Positions 24,899 to 34,069 of a DNA stretch of 64,000 nt are shown in pieces (positions within the stretch are counted from its first letter, which is position 1; every line of letters starts with the position of its first letter). Both the position numbers and the translations under genes were made by a program. The stretch is taken from NCBI GenBank assembly GCA_045634365.1, contig JAZRAC010000064.1:62001-126000 (forward strand), read 5' to 3'. The notes beneath the pieces were generated by a model that did not search any database, was not told the origin of the DNA, and was given only the letters and a program-made list of their open reading frames with translations. This DNA is from HGM04593 sp045634365. Lineage in GTDB: Bacteria; Bacteroidota; Bacteroidia; Bacteroidales; Bacteroidaceae.

Positions 24899-25693
24899 TT
24901 ATACGGCAACCACTCCTTTTATGTGGGGGTGAGCGTCGTAGTCCTCCAATGAGAAGTCCTCGAATTTAAACCCGAAAATGTCCTTTACATCGGGGTTTAT
25001 TACCATTCGGGGGAGCTTCTTCGGCTCGCGGGTGAGCTGCAATTTTGCCTGCTCTATGTGGTTGAGGTACAAGTGAGCATCGCCGAGAGTGTGTATGAAT
25101 TCTCCTGCTTTAAGCCCTGTTACCTGTGCCATCATCATAAGCAGCAGGGCGTATGATGCGATGTTGAAGGGCACGCCCAAGAAGCAATCGGCACTGCGCT
25201 GATAGAGTTGCAGGCTCAAACGGCCGTCGGCTACATAGAATTGGAACATTGCGTGGCAGGGTGGGAGGTTCATATTTTTTATGTCGCCCACGTTCCAAGC
25301 GTTCACTATTATGCGACGCGAGTCGGGGTTGTTTTTCAGCGTTTCAACAACCTCTTTTATCTGGTCTATATGCTCGCCGTCGTATCCCGGCCAAGAGCGC
25401 CACTGGTAACCGTAGATATGCCCTAAATTGCCCTTTTCATCGGCCCATTCGTTCCATATTCTCACTCCGTTGTCTTGCAGATATTTTACGTTTGTATCGC
25501 CGTTGAGGAACCACAGGAGTTCGTGTATTATGGATTTAAGGTGCAGTTTCTTTGTGGTGAGGCAGGGGAAGCCCTCTTCGAGGTTGAAACGCATCTGGTG
25601 CCCGAATACACTTAAAGTTCCTGTGCCGGTGCGGTCGTCTTTCTTTGCTCCTTCGGTGAGTATTCTGTCGAGCAGTTGCAAATATTGTTTCAT
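24899..25693 (-). CDS. thyA: thymidylate synthase
   Basis: Methylates dUMP to dTMP and produces dihydrofolate, which the neighbouring FolA recycles. The protein has 264 residues, exactly the E. coli length: RTGTGTLSVFG, the nucleophile C146 in PPCHAMFQFYV, SADCFLGVPFNIASYA and the usual C-terminus ending KGVVAV. The start is the ATG at 25693; a longer in-frame extension upstream has no homology. Probably cotranscribed with folA from the box at 25719-25726. Confidence 0.97.
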   Translation of the reverse strand: MKQYLQLLDRILTEGAKKDDRTGTGTLSVFGHQMRFNLEEGFPCLTTKKLHLKSIIHELLWFLNGDTNVKYLQDNGVRIWNEWADEKGNLGHIYGYQWRSWPGYDGEHIDQIKEVVETLKNNPDSRRIIVNAWNVGDIKNMNLPPCHAMFQFYVADGRLSLQLYQRSADCFLGVPFNIASYALLLMMMAQVTGLKAGEFIHTLGDAHLYLNHIEQAKLQLTREPKKLPRMVINPDVKDIFGFKFEDFSLEDYDAHPHIKGVVAV

Positions 25694-25718
25694 TGTATTC
25701 TGTTTTTTTCTTTGTTTG

Positions 25719-25726
25719 CGAAGATA
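25719..25726 (-). promoter_or_regulatory. -7 promoter box for thyA-folA
   Basis: TATCTTCG on the minus strand (one mismatch), 25 bp before the thyA start. Confidence 0.45.
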
Positions 25727-25932
25727 CAATATATTTTTCGACAATGAAACTTTATCGGGATAATTGATAGTGCGTGTTTGTATTAAATTTCTTATGAAAT
25801 ATATCAAGGCCGGATAAAGTGCTGTCTCGGTTGTGAAATAAATTTCAAACAACTTCTTGCTTGTTGCAGCAACAAAATGGTGCTTGCGGCATAAATATGG
25901 TTGCAGTGCTTGTGTTGCTGTTATATTTTCAT

Positions 25933-25956
25933 TACTTTTGCAATAAATTGCAAAAG
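25933..25956 (+). promoter_or_regulatory. -7 box and perfect dyad before the rsmF-like gene
   Basis: TACTTTTG (25933-25940) lies in the left arm of a perfect 10-bp inverted repeat, CTTTTGCAAT (25935-25944), AA, ATTGCAAAAG (25947-25956). The dyad covers the -7 box and the expected start site, so it may be an operator. Confidence 0.6.
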
Positions 25957-26000
25957 AATTTTCTCTGCATTCATTGTGAAGCGGTTATAAGGTTTTTTGT

Positions 26001-27356
26001 ATGAAACTGAACAGCGAATTTGAGGTTGGTACACGTGCCCTCTTTGGCGAGGAGCGATACTCGCGTTTCGTGTCGGCTCTCGACGAGGAGCCGGTGGTGA
26101 GCGTGCGCCTTAATAATCGTAAGCCTTTTGCTTCGTTTGAGGGTGATGCGGTTCCTTGGGCTCCCGAGGGTGTGTATCTTCCCTCGCGCCCTCTTTTTAC
26201 GGCCGACCCTCATTTTCACGCGGGCTGTTACTATGTTCAGGAGGCCTCTTCGATGTTCCTCGGCAGTGTGGTGCGGCAGTTTGTGAAGGAGCCTGTGCGG
26301 GCTCTCGACCTTTGTGCCGCTCCCGGTGGCAAAAGCACGCATCTGTTGCAGTCGTTGCTTGCTGGCAGCCTGCTCGTGTCGAATGAACCAATGCCGTTGC
26401 GTGCGCAGGTGCTTGCCGAGAATGTGATAAAATGGGGAGCTCCCGCAGCTGTGGTTACAAAGAACGAGCCGGCCGATTTTGCCCCCTTCCGTAATTTCTT
26501 CGACCTTGTGGTGGTCGATGCTCCCTGTTCGGGCGAGGGGATGTTCCGCAAGGATGCTTTTGCCGTGGAGCAGTGGAGCCCCTCGGTGGTAAAGCAGTGT
26601 GTGGAGTGTCAGGGGAAGATTCTCGCCGACATTTGGGACAGTTTGCGCCCCGGCGGTCTGCTTGTTTACAGTACTTGTACGTTCAATGCCGCTGAGGATG
26701 AAAATCGTGTAGAGTGGATTGCCGAGGAACTTGGTGCCGAGCCTTTGGCTGTGAATATAGATGAGTCGTGGGGTATAACCGGCTCGCTGACAAGCGAGGG
26801 GTTGCCCGTCTATCGTTTTATTCCCGGGCACACTCGTGGAGAGGGGCTTTTTATGGCTCTGTTGCGCAAGAATGGCGAGGAGACGCTTGCCCGCCCGCGT
26901 CCCGCAAAGCTGCAACCTGTGGCGGCGAAGATGAAAAGCGTGGTTGAAAAGTGGCTCAAAAATCCCGCTGCCTACGATTTTACAATGCAGGGCGATACTC
27001 TTCAGGCACTCCCCAAAGAACACTCCGCTGCCATTGTGGCACTGCAACAGAAGTTGAGGGTGCTGCACGCGGGAATCCCTGTAGCCACAATAAAGAATAA
27101 CAAAATAATTCCTCTCCACGCATTGGCAATGAACAGCGAGCTTAATGTGCGGGCTTTCAACGCAGTGGAGGTGGAACGCGACCAAGCGTTGGCCTATCTG
27201 CATCGTGAAACGCTTAATTTGCCGGGTGCTCCGATGGGCTTTCTGCTTGTGACATACAAGGGCGTTCCCTTGGGCTTTGTGAAGAATATAGGCAATCGTG
27301 CCAACAATATGTATCCGCAAGAGTGGAAAATACGCAAAAATCCTGTTGAACTTTAA
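26001..27356 (+). CDS. RsmF/NSUN-type rRNA cytosine-C5 methyltransferase
   Basis: SAM-dependent RNA m5C methyltransferase of 451 residues. Motif I is DLCAAPGGKSTHLLQ. DAPCSGEGMF has the release cysteine C176, and YSTCTFN has the catalytic cysteine C226. The C-terminal third (from about 300) matches the RsmF-type tail with a PUA-like LGFVKNIGNRANNMYP. The E. coli counterpart modifies C1407 of 16S rRNA; the target here is inferred. Own promoter; dsbD follows after 27 bp. Confidence 0.9.
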   Translation: MKLNSEFEVGTRALFGEERYSRFVSALDEEPVVSVRLNNRKPFASFEGDAVPWAPEGVYLPSRPLFTADPHFHAGCYYVQEASSMFLGSVVRQFVKEPVRALDLCAAPGGKSTHLLQSLLAGSLLVSNEPMPLRAQVLAENVIKWGAPAAVVTKNEPADFAPFRNFFDLVVVDAPCSGEGMFRKDAFAVEQWSPSVVKQCVECQGKILADIWDSLRPGGLLVYSTCTFNAAEDENRVEWIAEELGAEPLAVNIDESWGITGSLTSEGLPVYRFIPGHTRGEGLFMALLRKNGEETLARPRPAKLQPVAAKMKSVVEKWLKNPAAYDFTMQGDTLQALPKEHSAAIVALQQKLRVLHAGIPVATIKNNKIIPLHALAMNSELNVRAFNAVEVERDQALAYLHRETLNLPGAPMGFLLVTYKGVPLGFVKNIGNRANNMYPQEWKIRKNPVEL

Positions 27357-27383
27357 ATAAAAGAAGAAATAAAAGAAGATTAT

Positions 27384-29357
27384 ATGAGAAAATTAACATT
27401 ATCGTTGTTATTCAATTTTATAACCTTGTTCTCATTTGCGCAGATATTTAACCCAGTGGAGATTGAACAGAAACTTACTGTGAAAGGTTCCGAGGGTGAA
27501 ATGTTGTTTACGGCCTTCATAGAGGAGGGGTGGCACTTGTATGCCACAGATATTCCGGCAGGAGGTCCCACTGCGGCGAGTATTACTTTTGAAACGCTCG
27601 AAGGTGCCGAGGTTGTGGGTGCGTTGCAGTCGGGTGCGGGAGTAAAGGAGAGTATGGACCCTATTTTCGGAATGCGTGTGAGTTATTTCGAGGGTGAGGG
27701 TGTTTTTATTCAAAAACTGAAATTCACGGGAGGAGCCTATCGTGTGCAGGGCTATCTTGAATATGGCTCTTGCAACGACGAGAATTGTATGCCTCCCACA
27801 AAATATGAATTTGATATTAAAGGTGAGGCGGCTGCACAGGCTATGCCTGCGAAGGAGGCGGTTGTTCCGGCAGTGGAACTGCAACCGGCTACCCCTGTTG
27901 TGCGGAATAATAGTTCTTTCTCGGCATTGTGGGAACCTGTGACCGACAGCCTTGCTTCGTTTGGCAACGAGGGAACAACGGCAACCCGCTCGCTGTGGGT
28001 AACATTTATTTTGGGATTCGGCGGCGGCCTTCTTGCCCTGCTCACTCCCTGTGTGTGGCCCATAATTCCTATGACTGTGAGCTTCTTCCTCAAACGCTCC
28101 AAGAGCCGTCGCAAGGCAATAGGTGAGGCGGCGTTCTATGGTGTTTCGATTGTGGTAATATATCTTATTCTGGGCTTGGCTGTAACCGCAGTTTTTGGCG
28201 CAAGCGCGCTGAATGCTCTTTCCACGAATGCGGTCTTCAATATATTCTTCTGCGCCCTGTTGCTGCTCTTTGGAGCATCGTTCCTCGGAGGGTTTGAACT
28301 TACTCTCCCCTCGTCGTGGACAAACAAGGTGGATGAAAAGGCTAGCACCACCACCGGTCTGCTGAGTATATTCCTTATGGCTTTCACGCTCACGCTTGTC
28401 TCTTTCTCGTGCACCGGCCCCATTATCGGCTTTCTGCTTGTGGAGGTATCGGTGGCAGGCTCATTGTTCGGTCCGGCAATAGGAATGCTTGGCTTTGCGT
28501 TGGCACTTGCTTTGCCTTTCACGCTTTTCGCACTCTTCCCCACACTGCTCAAACAGGCTCCCCGCTCGGGTGGCTGGATGAACACAATAAAGGTGGTACT
28601 CGGCTTTGTGGAGATTGCTTTTGCGCTTAAATTCTTCTCGGTGGCCGACCTTGCATACGGCTGGCGTCTGCTCGACCGTGAGGTATTCCTTGCTATATGG
28701 ATTGTGCTTTTCGCGCTTCTCGGCCTCTATCTGCTCAATGTTATTCGTTTCCCCCACGATGATGCGGAGGAGAAGCATACTTCGGTGCCTAAATTCTTTA
28801 CGGCGTTGCTCTCTCTTGCTTTTGCCGTGTATATGATTCCCGGCCTTTGGGGTGCTCCCTGCAAGGCTGTGAGTGCCTTTGCTCCGCCTATGTGGACGCA
28901 GGATTTTAATCTATACGAGAATGAGGTTCATCCGGCCAGCAGTAACTACGAAGAGGGTATGGCAATGGCGCGTCGTTTGGGCAAGCCCGCTCTGCTCGAC
29001 TTTACAGGCTACGGTTGTGTGAACTGTCGCAATATGGAGTCGGCAGTGTGGAGCGACAGCCGTGTGGCAACCCTTTTGAACGATGAATATGTGCTTATTT
29101 CCCTTTTTGTCGACGACAAGAGTGCTCTTGATACTCCCATAGAGGTAGAGGAGCAGGGCGCAATGCGCAAGTTACGCAGCGTGGGAGATTTGTGGAGTTA
29201 TTTGCAACGCTATAAGTTCGGTGCAAATGCGCAACCTTTCTATGTGCCGGTTGACAATGATGGTAATCCTTTGGCCGGCTCATACTCCTTCGACCTTGAC
29301 GCCGATGCTTTTGTCAAATTCTTGGAGCAGGGATTGTCGAGCTATAAGAAAAAGTGA
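27384..29357 (+). CDS. dsbD: thiol:disulfide interchange protein DsbD
   Basis: Passes electrons from cytoplasmic thioredoxin through the inner membrane to periplasmic reductases. The protein has 657 residues. A signal peptide is followed by an N-terminal immunoglobulin-like domain with the pair CNDENC, then eight membrane helices with redox cysteines C223 (LTPCVWP) and C343 (FSCTGP), and a C-terminal thioredoxin domain with C545 and C548 (CVNC). It follows the methyltransferase gene by 27 bp and is 104 bp before the GH3 operon. Confidence 0.94.
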   Translation: MRKLTLSLLFNFITLFSFAQIFNPVEIEQKLTVKGSEGEMLFTAFIEEGWHLYATDIPAGGPTAASITFETLEGAEVVGALQSGAGVKESMDPIFGMRVSYFEGEGVFIQKLKFTGGAYRVQGYLEYGSCNDENCMPPTKYEFDIKGEAAAQAMPAKEAVVPAVELQPATPVVRNNSSFSALWEPVTDSLASFGNEGTTATRSLWVTFILGFGGGLLALLTPCVWPIIPMTVSFFLKRSKSRRKAIGEAAFYGVSIVVIYLILGLAVTAVFGASALNALSTNAVFNIFFCALLLLFGASFLGGFELTLPSSWTNKVDEKASTTTGLLSIFLMAFTLTLVSFSCTGPIIGFLLVEVSVAGSLFGPAIGMLGFALALALPFTLFALFPTLLKQAPRSGGWMNTIKVVLGFVEIAFALKFFSVADLAYGWRLLDREVFLAIWIVLFALLGLYLLNVIRFPHDDAEEKHTSVPKFFTALLSLAFAVYMIPGLWGAPCKAVSAFAPPMWTQDFNLYENEVHPASSNYEEGMAMARRLGKPALLDFTGYGCVNCRNMESAVWSDSRVATLLNDEYVLISLFVDDKSALDTPIEVEEQGAMRKLRSVGDLWSYLQRYKFGANAQPFYVPVDNDGNPLAGSYSFDLDADAFVKFLEQGLSSYKKK

Positions 29358-29461
29358 TTTTTACGATAAAGGAATAAAAAAGAGATAATTTGTATATTAT
29401 TCTTTTAGAATTTTGCAAACAACAGATGCACGGTTGCTGCACAATGTAACCATAAAGAACT

Positions 29462-30970
29462 ATGAACGAAACAACACTTGTAAAAGCTATTCTGAGCAGT
29501 AGAGTCAGAAAGATTGAGAAATATGCGACAGATACCGAAACGATACAGCGTCGCGTGCTTGCCCGTTTGGTGTCGGCTGCCGCCGGAACAGAGTGGGGCA
29601 TTAAGCACAATTACTCCTCGGCCATGAGCTATGAAAAGTTTGCGGCAACCGTAGGGGTGCAGGACTACGAAACGCTTAAAGGGTATATAGACCGTATGCG
29701 TCACGGCGAAAAGGATGTTTTGTGGAAGGGGCGTTGCAAATGGTACGCAAAGTCGTCGGGCACAACCAACGACAAGAGCAAGTTTATTCCCGTTACTCCC
29801 GCAGGCTTGCAGAATGCTCACTATAAGGGTGCTGCCGATGTTGTAGCTCTTTATCTTGCCAATAATCCGCAGAGTCGTATGTTCTCGGGCCGCGGGCTTA
29901 TTCTTGGTGGCAGCCACGCTCCCAACTATAACCTTCCCGGCAGCCTTGTGGGCGACCTCAGTGCCATTCTTATAGAGAATTGTAACCCGTTGGTGAATAT
30001 GGTGCGTGTCCCCGAAAAGTCGATTGCCCTTTTGAGCGATTTTGAGGAGAAGATGGACAAAATAGCCCGTGCCGCCTGCAACAAGAATGTAACCAACCTG
30101 TCGGGCGTGCCCTCGTGGATGATGGCTGTGCTTAAACATATGCTCGAAATTACAGGAAAAACAAGTGTCGAGGAATTGTGGCCCAATATCGAGGTATTCT
30201 TCCACGGCGGAGTAGCCTTCACTCCCTATCGTGAGCAGTATCTGCAACTGATACGCAAGCCCGAAATGAAATATATGGAGACATATAATGCCAGCGAGGG
30301 TTTCTTTGGTATTCAGAATGACCCGACAGATTCGGCAATGCTTCTTATGATAGACTATGATGTATTCTACGAATTTATACCTTTCGAGGATTTAGACTCG
30401 CCCAATCCGCGCGTGCTTCCTCTCTGGGAGGTTGAAGTGGGCAAGAATTATGCAATGCTCATAAGTACCTCTTGCGGTCTTTGGCGTTATATGATTGGCG
30501 ACACTGTGCGCTTTATGAGCAAAGACCCCTACAAAATTGTTATATCGGGGCGTACCAAGCATTTTATCAATGCCTTTGGCGAGGAACTTATTGTGGATAA
30601 TGCCGAGAAGGGGTTGAAGAAGGCTTGTGAGGAGACCGGTGCACAGGTGTCGGAATATACTGCGGCTCCCGTGTTTATGGATGCAAATGCGCAGTGCCGT
30701 CACCAATGGCTCATAGAGTTCTCGAAAGAGCCCTCTTCCATCGAGCGTTTCGCCGAAATTCTCGACACTACCTTGCAGCAGATAAACTCCGACTATGAGG
30801 CGAAGCGATACAAAAATATTACTTTGCAACCATTGGAGATTGTGGTAGCGCGCAAGAACCTGTTTAACGATTGGCTTAAAAGCAAGGGCAAGCTGGGTGG
30901 CCAGCATAAGGTGCCTCGTTTGAGCAACAGCCGTCAGTATATAGAGGATATGATGTCATTTAATGGATAA
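29462..30970 (+). CDS. GH3 family acyl-adenylating enzyme (auxin-responsive GH3 homologue)
   Basis: A 502-residue soluble protein of the GH3 branch of the ANL adenylate-forming superfamily. In plants, members conjugate amino acids to hormones; bacterial roles are unknown. Seen here are the ATP-binding KSSGTTNDKSKFIPVT, the middle motif YNASEGFFG and the C-terminal IVISGRTKHFINAFGEEL. The last ~120 residues form the mobile domain. The start of the next gene is 3 bp away, and the Ig-like lipoprotein and DUF3108 genes complete the operon. The substrate is unknown; an envelope acid is a guess from context. Confidence 0.88.
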   Translation: MNETTLVKAILSSRVRKIEKYATDTETIQRRVLARLVSAAAGTEWGIKHNYSSAMSYEKFAATVGVQDYETLKGYIDRMRHGEKDVLWKGRCKWYAKSSGTTNDKSKFIPVTPAGLQNAHYKGAADVVALYLANNPQSRMFSGRGLILGGSHAPNYNLPGSLVGDLSAILIENCNPLVNMVRVPEKSIALLSDFEEKMDKIARAACNKNVTNLSGVPSWMMAVLKHMLEITGKTSVEELWPNIEVFFHGGVAFTPYREQYLQLIRKPEMKYMETYNASEGFFGIQNDPTDSAMLLMIDYDVFYEFIPFEDLDSPNPRVLPLWEVEVGKNYAMLISTSCGLWRYMIGDTVRFMSKDPYKIVISGRTKHFINAFGEELIVDNAEKGLKKACEETGAQVSEYTAAPVFMDANAQCRHQWLIEFSKEPSSIERFAEILDTTLQQINSDYEAKRYKNITLQPLEIVVARKNLFNDWLKSKGKLGGQHKVPRLSNSRQYIEDMMSFNG

Positions 30971-30973
30971 AAT

Positions 30974-32896
30974 ATGTCTGTAAAAGAATTTATATTATCA
31001 ATCTTGCTCGTAGGAGTGCTTGCCGGTTGTGCAAGTATGGGAACCCCCGATGGCGGCCCTTACGACGAAGAGCCACCGGTGTTTCTCGGCGGTTATCCGG
31101 CGATGAATGCGCTTAATGTTACCGAAAAAAAGATAACAATAGATTTTGACGAGAATATACGCTTGGAGAATGCCTTTGAGAGGGTTATTATCTCTCCTCC
31201 CCAGCAGGAGCAACCTAAAATAAGATACAGCGGCAAGCGTGTAATAGTGGAGCTCGAAGATAGTCTTATCCCCAATGTTACATACTCCATCGACTTTAAC
31301 GATGCGATTGTCGACAACAACGAGGGTAATCCGTTGGAGAATTTTGCTTATGTATTCTCTACCGGAACAATGGTGGACACGCTTGGAATATCGGGAACAG
31401 TGGTTAATGCGCAAGACCTTGAACCTATAAAGGGTATTATGGTGGGCGTACACTCGTTGCTCGCCGACTCGGCATTTACTACAAAGCCCTTTGAGAGAGT
31501 GTCGCGCACCGACAGCCGTGGCCGCTTCACAATTAAGGGAATGGCCCCCGGCCGATACAGAGTGTATGCTCTTGCCGATGCTAACGGTAACTATCTGTTC
31601 GACCAAAAGAGCGAGGCTATTGCATTTATGGACACAGAGGTTTCTCCATCAGCATCGCTTGCCGTGCGTTACGACACTATTTGGCGCGATGCAGAGACCA
31701 TCGACACAGTCCGCGCGGTAGAGTATACACGCTATGGTACCGAGGATATTGTGCTGCGTGCCTTTAAAGAGGAATTCCACACACAGTATCTTGTGAAATA
31801 CCCCCGTGTGGAGCATAGTAATTTTACAATGTACTTTGCAGCACCCAACAAGGAGCTTCCTGTGATAGAGGGGCTTAATTTCGATGCAAAGGATGCCTAC
31901 ATTCTTGAAGCTAATACCACGCAGGATACTTTGCGCTATTGGTTCAAGAATCCCGACGTATATAACAATGATACATTGAAAATGGTAGTTACCTATAATG
32001 TGCTCGATTCTATGTTGCAGATTGTTCCGCGCAGCGATACTCTTTATGTAGCATCGAGGAAGCGTCTGGAAACTGTGCAGAGAGAGGCTGCCGAGAGGCT
32101 TGAAAAGGATAAAAAACGTTTCCTTAAACTTGCAAAGAAGTATAATACCAACGACGAGGATAGTCTCCCCGAGTATATACCGCCCACTCCTACATTGGAA
32201 ATAAAAACCACTACTGGCAGTATGATGGATTTTGGAGAGGAATTTGAGATATATTTCGAAGAGCCTTTGATAAGTGTGGAGAATGGCTTTATTCACCTTT
32301 CACAGGTGATGGATTCTTTGTCAAAGCCCATTCCTTTTATCTTTAAACAACGCCCCGATGATGTTCGTCGCTACACTCTATACGCCGAGTGGAGGCCCGA
32401 ACAGACTTATACTCTGCAAATAGATTCGGCAGCCTTTAAAGGTCTTTATGGCAAGGTGTCGCCAGCCTATGAGCAGACAATAAAATTCCGTTCCCTCGAT
32501 TCATACGCGGTGCTTTATCTTAATATCCCGCACACGGGCAACGATGCGGTGGTGCAGCTGATATCCTCTTCCGATAAGGTGGTTGCCGAGCAGCGTACCG
32601 AGAATAACAGATGTTCGTTTTTCTTTGTAAAGCCCGGAAAGTACTCTATGCGCCTTTTTATGGATAAAAACCATAATGGCAAATGGGACACAGGTTCATA
32701 CGAGAAAAAGCAACAGCCCGAGGAGTGCTACTACTATCCTCGTGTGCTCGACCTGCGTGCCCTCTTCGAGTATCAGCAGGATGATTGGAATATAAACTCC
32801 CCGTTGGATGAGCAGAAACCTTTGGAGGTTACCAAGCAGAAGCCCGATGTTGAGAAGGTGAAAATAAGCCGCAACCTTATGCGTAAATTCAAATAA
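30974..32896 (+). CDS. large Ig-like-domain lipoprotein (SbsA-Ig type)
   Basis: A 640-residue predicted envelope lipoprotein. The lipobox is LAGC with Cys19, followed by ASMGTPDGGPYDEEPP, the phylum-typical start of this family. A bacterial Ig-like domain (about 35-125; KKITIDFDENIRLEN to AYVFSTG) is followed by a carboxypeptidase-regulatory-like domain (GISGTVVNAQDLEPIKGIMV), which includes RFTIKGMAPGRYRVYALAD. More beta-rich parts and a Lys-rich C-terminus follow. Function is unknown; it is probably a structural or assembly factor. Flanked at 3 bp by GH3 and 2 bp by DUF3108. Confidence 0.82.
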   Translation: MSVKEFILSILLVGVLAGCASMGTPDGGPYDEEPPVFLGGYPAMNALNVTEKKITIDFDENIRLENAFERVIISPPQQEQPKIRYSGKRVIVELEDSLIPNVTYSIDFNDAIVDNNEGNPLENFAYVFSTGTMVDTLGISGTVVNAQDLEPIKGIMVGVHSLLADSAFTTKPFERVSRTDSRGRFTIKGMAPGRYRVYALADANGNYLFDQKSEAIAFMDTEVSPSASLAVRYDTIWRDAETIDTVRAVEYTRYGTEDIVLRAFKEEFHTQYLVKYPRVEHSNFTMYFAAPNKELPVIEGLNFDAKDAYILEANTTQDTLRYWFKNPDVYNNDTLKMVVTYNVLDSMLQIVPRSDTLYVASRKRLETVQREAAERLEKDKKRFLKLAKKYNTNDEDSLPEYIPPTPTLEIKTTTGSMMDFGEEFEIYFEEPLISVENGFIHLSQVMDSLSKPIPFIFKQRPDDVRRYTLYAEWRPEQTYTLQIDSAAFKGLYGKVSPAYEQTIKFRSLDSYAVLYLNIPHTGNDAVVQLISSSDKVVAEQRTENNRCSFFFVKPGKYSMRLFMDKNHNGKWDTGSYEKKQQPEECYYYPRVLDLRALFEYQQDDWNINSPLDEQKPLEVTKQKPDVEKVKISRNLMRKFK

Positions 32897-32898
32897 CA

Positions 32899-33714
32899 GT
32901 GAGAAGAGTACTCCTCGTTGCAATATTGATTTTTCCCGTGGTCCTCTCTTTGGGGGCGGTGGAGATAAAGCGTCGTCCGGCCTATAAGTCGGGCGAAACG
33001 TTGGAGTGTGTCTTCTACTTTAATTGGAGAATGCTGTGGGTGAGAGCCGGCGGTGCGAAACTCATAATACGCGATACTGTTTATAATAATTGCAAGGCGC
33101 AATATATGTCGCTGTTGAGCTCCACCAACGAGAAGGCCGATGCTTTCTTTAAGATGCGCGATACGCTGACAACCATATTTACCCCCGGCAGTGTGCGTCC
33201 TTTGTATTATAGAAAATCCTCTATTCAAGGTCGTCACAAATACCTCAACGAGGTAAAGTACGATTATCTTCCCGATGGGCGCGTGAATCTTCATCAGCAA
33301 TATAAGCGCGACGGGCAGTTGCGTGTGCTGCGCACCGACACTTGCACCGCTGCCGTTTTTGATATGATGAGTCTGCTTGCCTACGCTCGCACCTTCGATT
33401 ATTCCGGTTTTAAACCCGGGCAGCGAATATCCTACCCGATTGCCACAGGTAAGCGAGTGGAGAAGCAGAGTCTTATCTATCGTGGCACAACCAAAATTAC
33501 GGCAAATGATAATCTCACCTATGAGTGTATAGAAATATCGCTTGTGGCGGCCGGAGAGAATAATGCGGAAAGAACCATTGTGAACTTCTTTATCACCAAC
33601 GACGATAATCATCTGCCCATTTTGCTCGACCTTGCGTTGAATTTCGGCACGGCAAAGGCCCGCTTGTCGAGGAGGGCGGGGTTGCTCTATCCGTTGGCAC
33701 CGGTTAAACAGTGA
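32899..33714 (+). CDS. DUF3108 domain-containing secreted protein
   Basis: A 271-residue protein with an N-terminal signal peptide (RRVLLVAILIFPVVLSLGA) and a beta-rich DUF3108 domain (KSGETLECVFYFNWRMLWVR, then LRTDTCTAAVFDMMS). It is predicted periplasmic or outer-membrane-associated. The start is GTG at 32899, 2 bp after the lipoprotein stop; no ATG fits. Last gene of the GH3 operon. A MITE-like element begins 10 bp after its stop. Confidence 0.82.
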   Translation: MRRVLLVAILIFPVVLSLGAVEIKRRPAYKSGETLECVFYFNWRMLWVRAGGAKLIIRDTVYNNCKAQYMSLLSSTNEKADAFFKMRDTLTTIFTPGSVRPLYYRKSSIQGRHKYLNEVKYDYLPDGRVNLHQQYKRDGQLRVLRTDTCTAAVFDMMSLLAYARTFDYSGFKPGQRISYPIATGKRVEKQSLIYRGTTKITANDNLTYECIEISLVAAGENNAERTIVNFFITNDDNHLPILLDLALNFGTAKARLSRRAGLLYPLAPVKQ

Positions 33715-33724
33715 AGCAAAAAGA

Positions 33725-34069
33725 GGCTCAGTAGAAATTTACAGTGGATACGACTATTTGTTTGTCAAATATTCTTGCTTTTAACTTCTCGGTGTCCCGC
33801 GAGTTGTTCTTGCTTTAAACAATTTGTTTTTTACGTTCTTTTGTATCCAAAAGAACCAAAAGGTCCGGCACACGAGTACGTTCAAGTAGCTCACGCCTCG
33901 GCTCGCGAATTGCTACGCAATATCCCTCGTTCGTTCCTCGCTTGTTTCCTTAACTTCGACGGCCTTTAATTCTTTCTCTTACGTTGCCGGTATTTTTTAG
34001 AATTACCATTGCTGATATACTACACAATAATTAAAGATTTATTGGTCCACAACTTTTTGCTATTGAGCC
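33725..34069. mobile_element. MITE-like element (copy 2)
   Basis: 345 bp, from GGCTCAGTAG to CTATTGAGCC. Left end 82 bp agree with copy 1 in 75 positions, and the last ~40 bp (ATTAAAGATTTATTGG to GAGCC) agree almost fully, but the middle is different and holds a CTTTTGTATCC/AAAAGAACC-type inverted motif. Flanks CAAAAAGA and ACAAAATA match poorly, so no clear target duplication is claimed. It encodes no transposase. Confidence 0.7.

Larger units (their letters stand above)
25694..26000. other. divergent intergenic region thyA / rsmF-like
   Basis: 307 bp without a gene. It holds the thyA -7 box on the minus strand (25719-25726) and the methyltransferase -7 box with a strong dyad (25933-25956). 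Otherwise I see only AT-rich sequence and short TTGC/GCAA repeats. Confidence 0.6.

Noticed and set aside
24899..25852. Longer thymidylate synthase start at 25852
   Set aside because: The extra 53 codons have no homology and cross the likely promoter. The ATG at 25693 gives the standard 264-residue enzyme.
25971..27320. Long open frame on the minus strand opposite the rsmF-like gene
   Set aside because: It is antisense to a clearly conserved methyltransferase and has no recognisable motif. Several similar antisense frames (opposite thiL, the nuclease, recF and the GH3 gene) have the same explanation: codon bias in the real gene keeps the opposite frame open.
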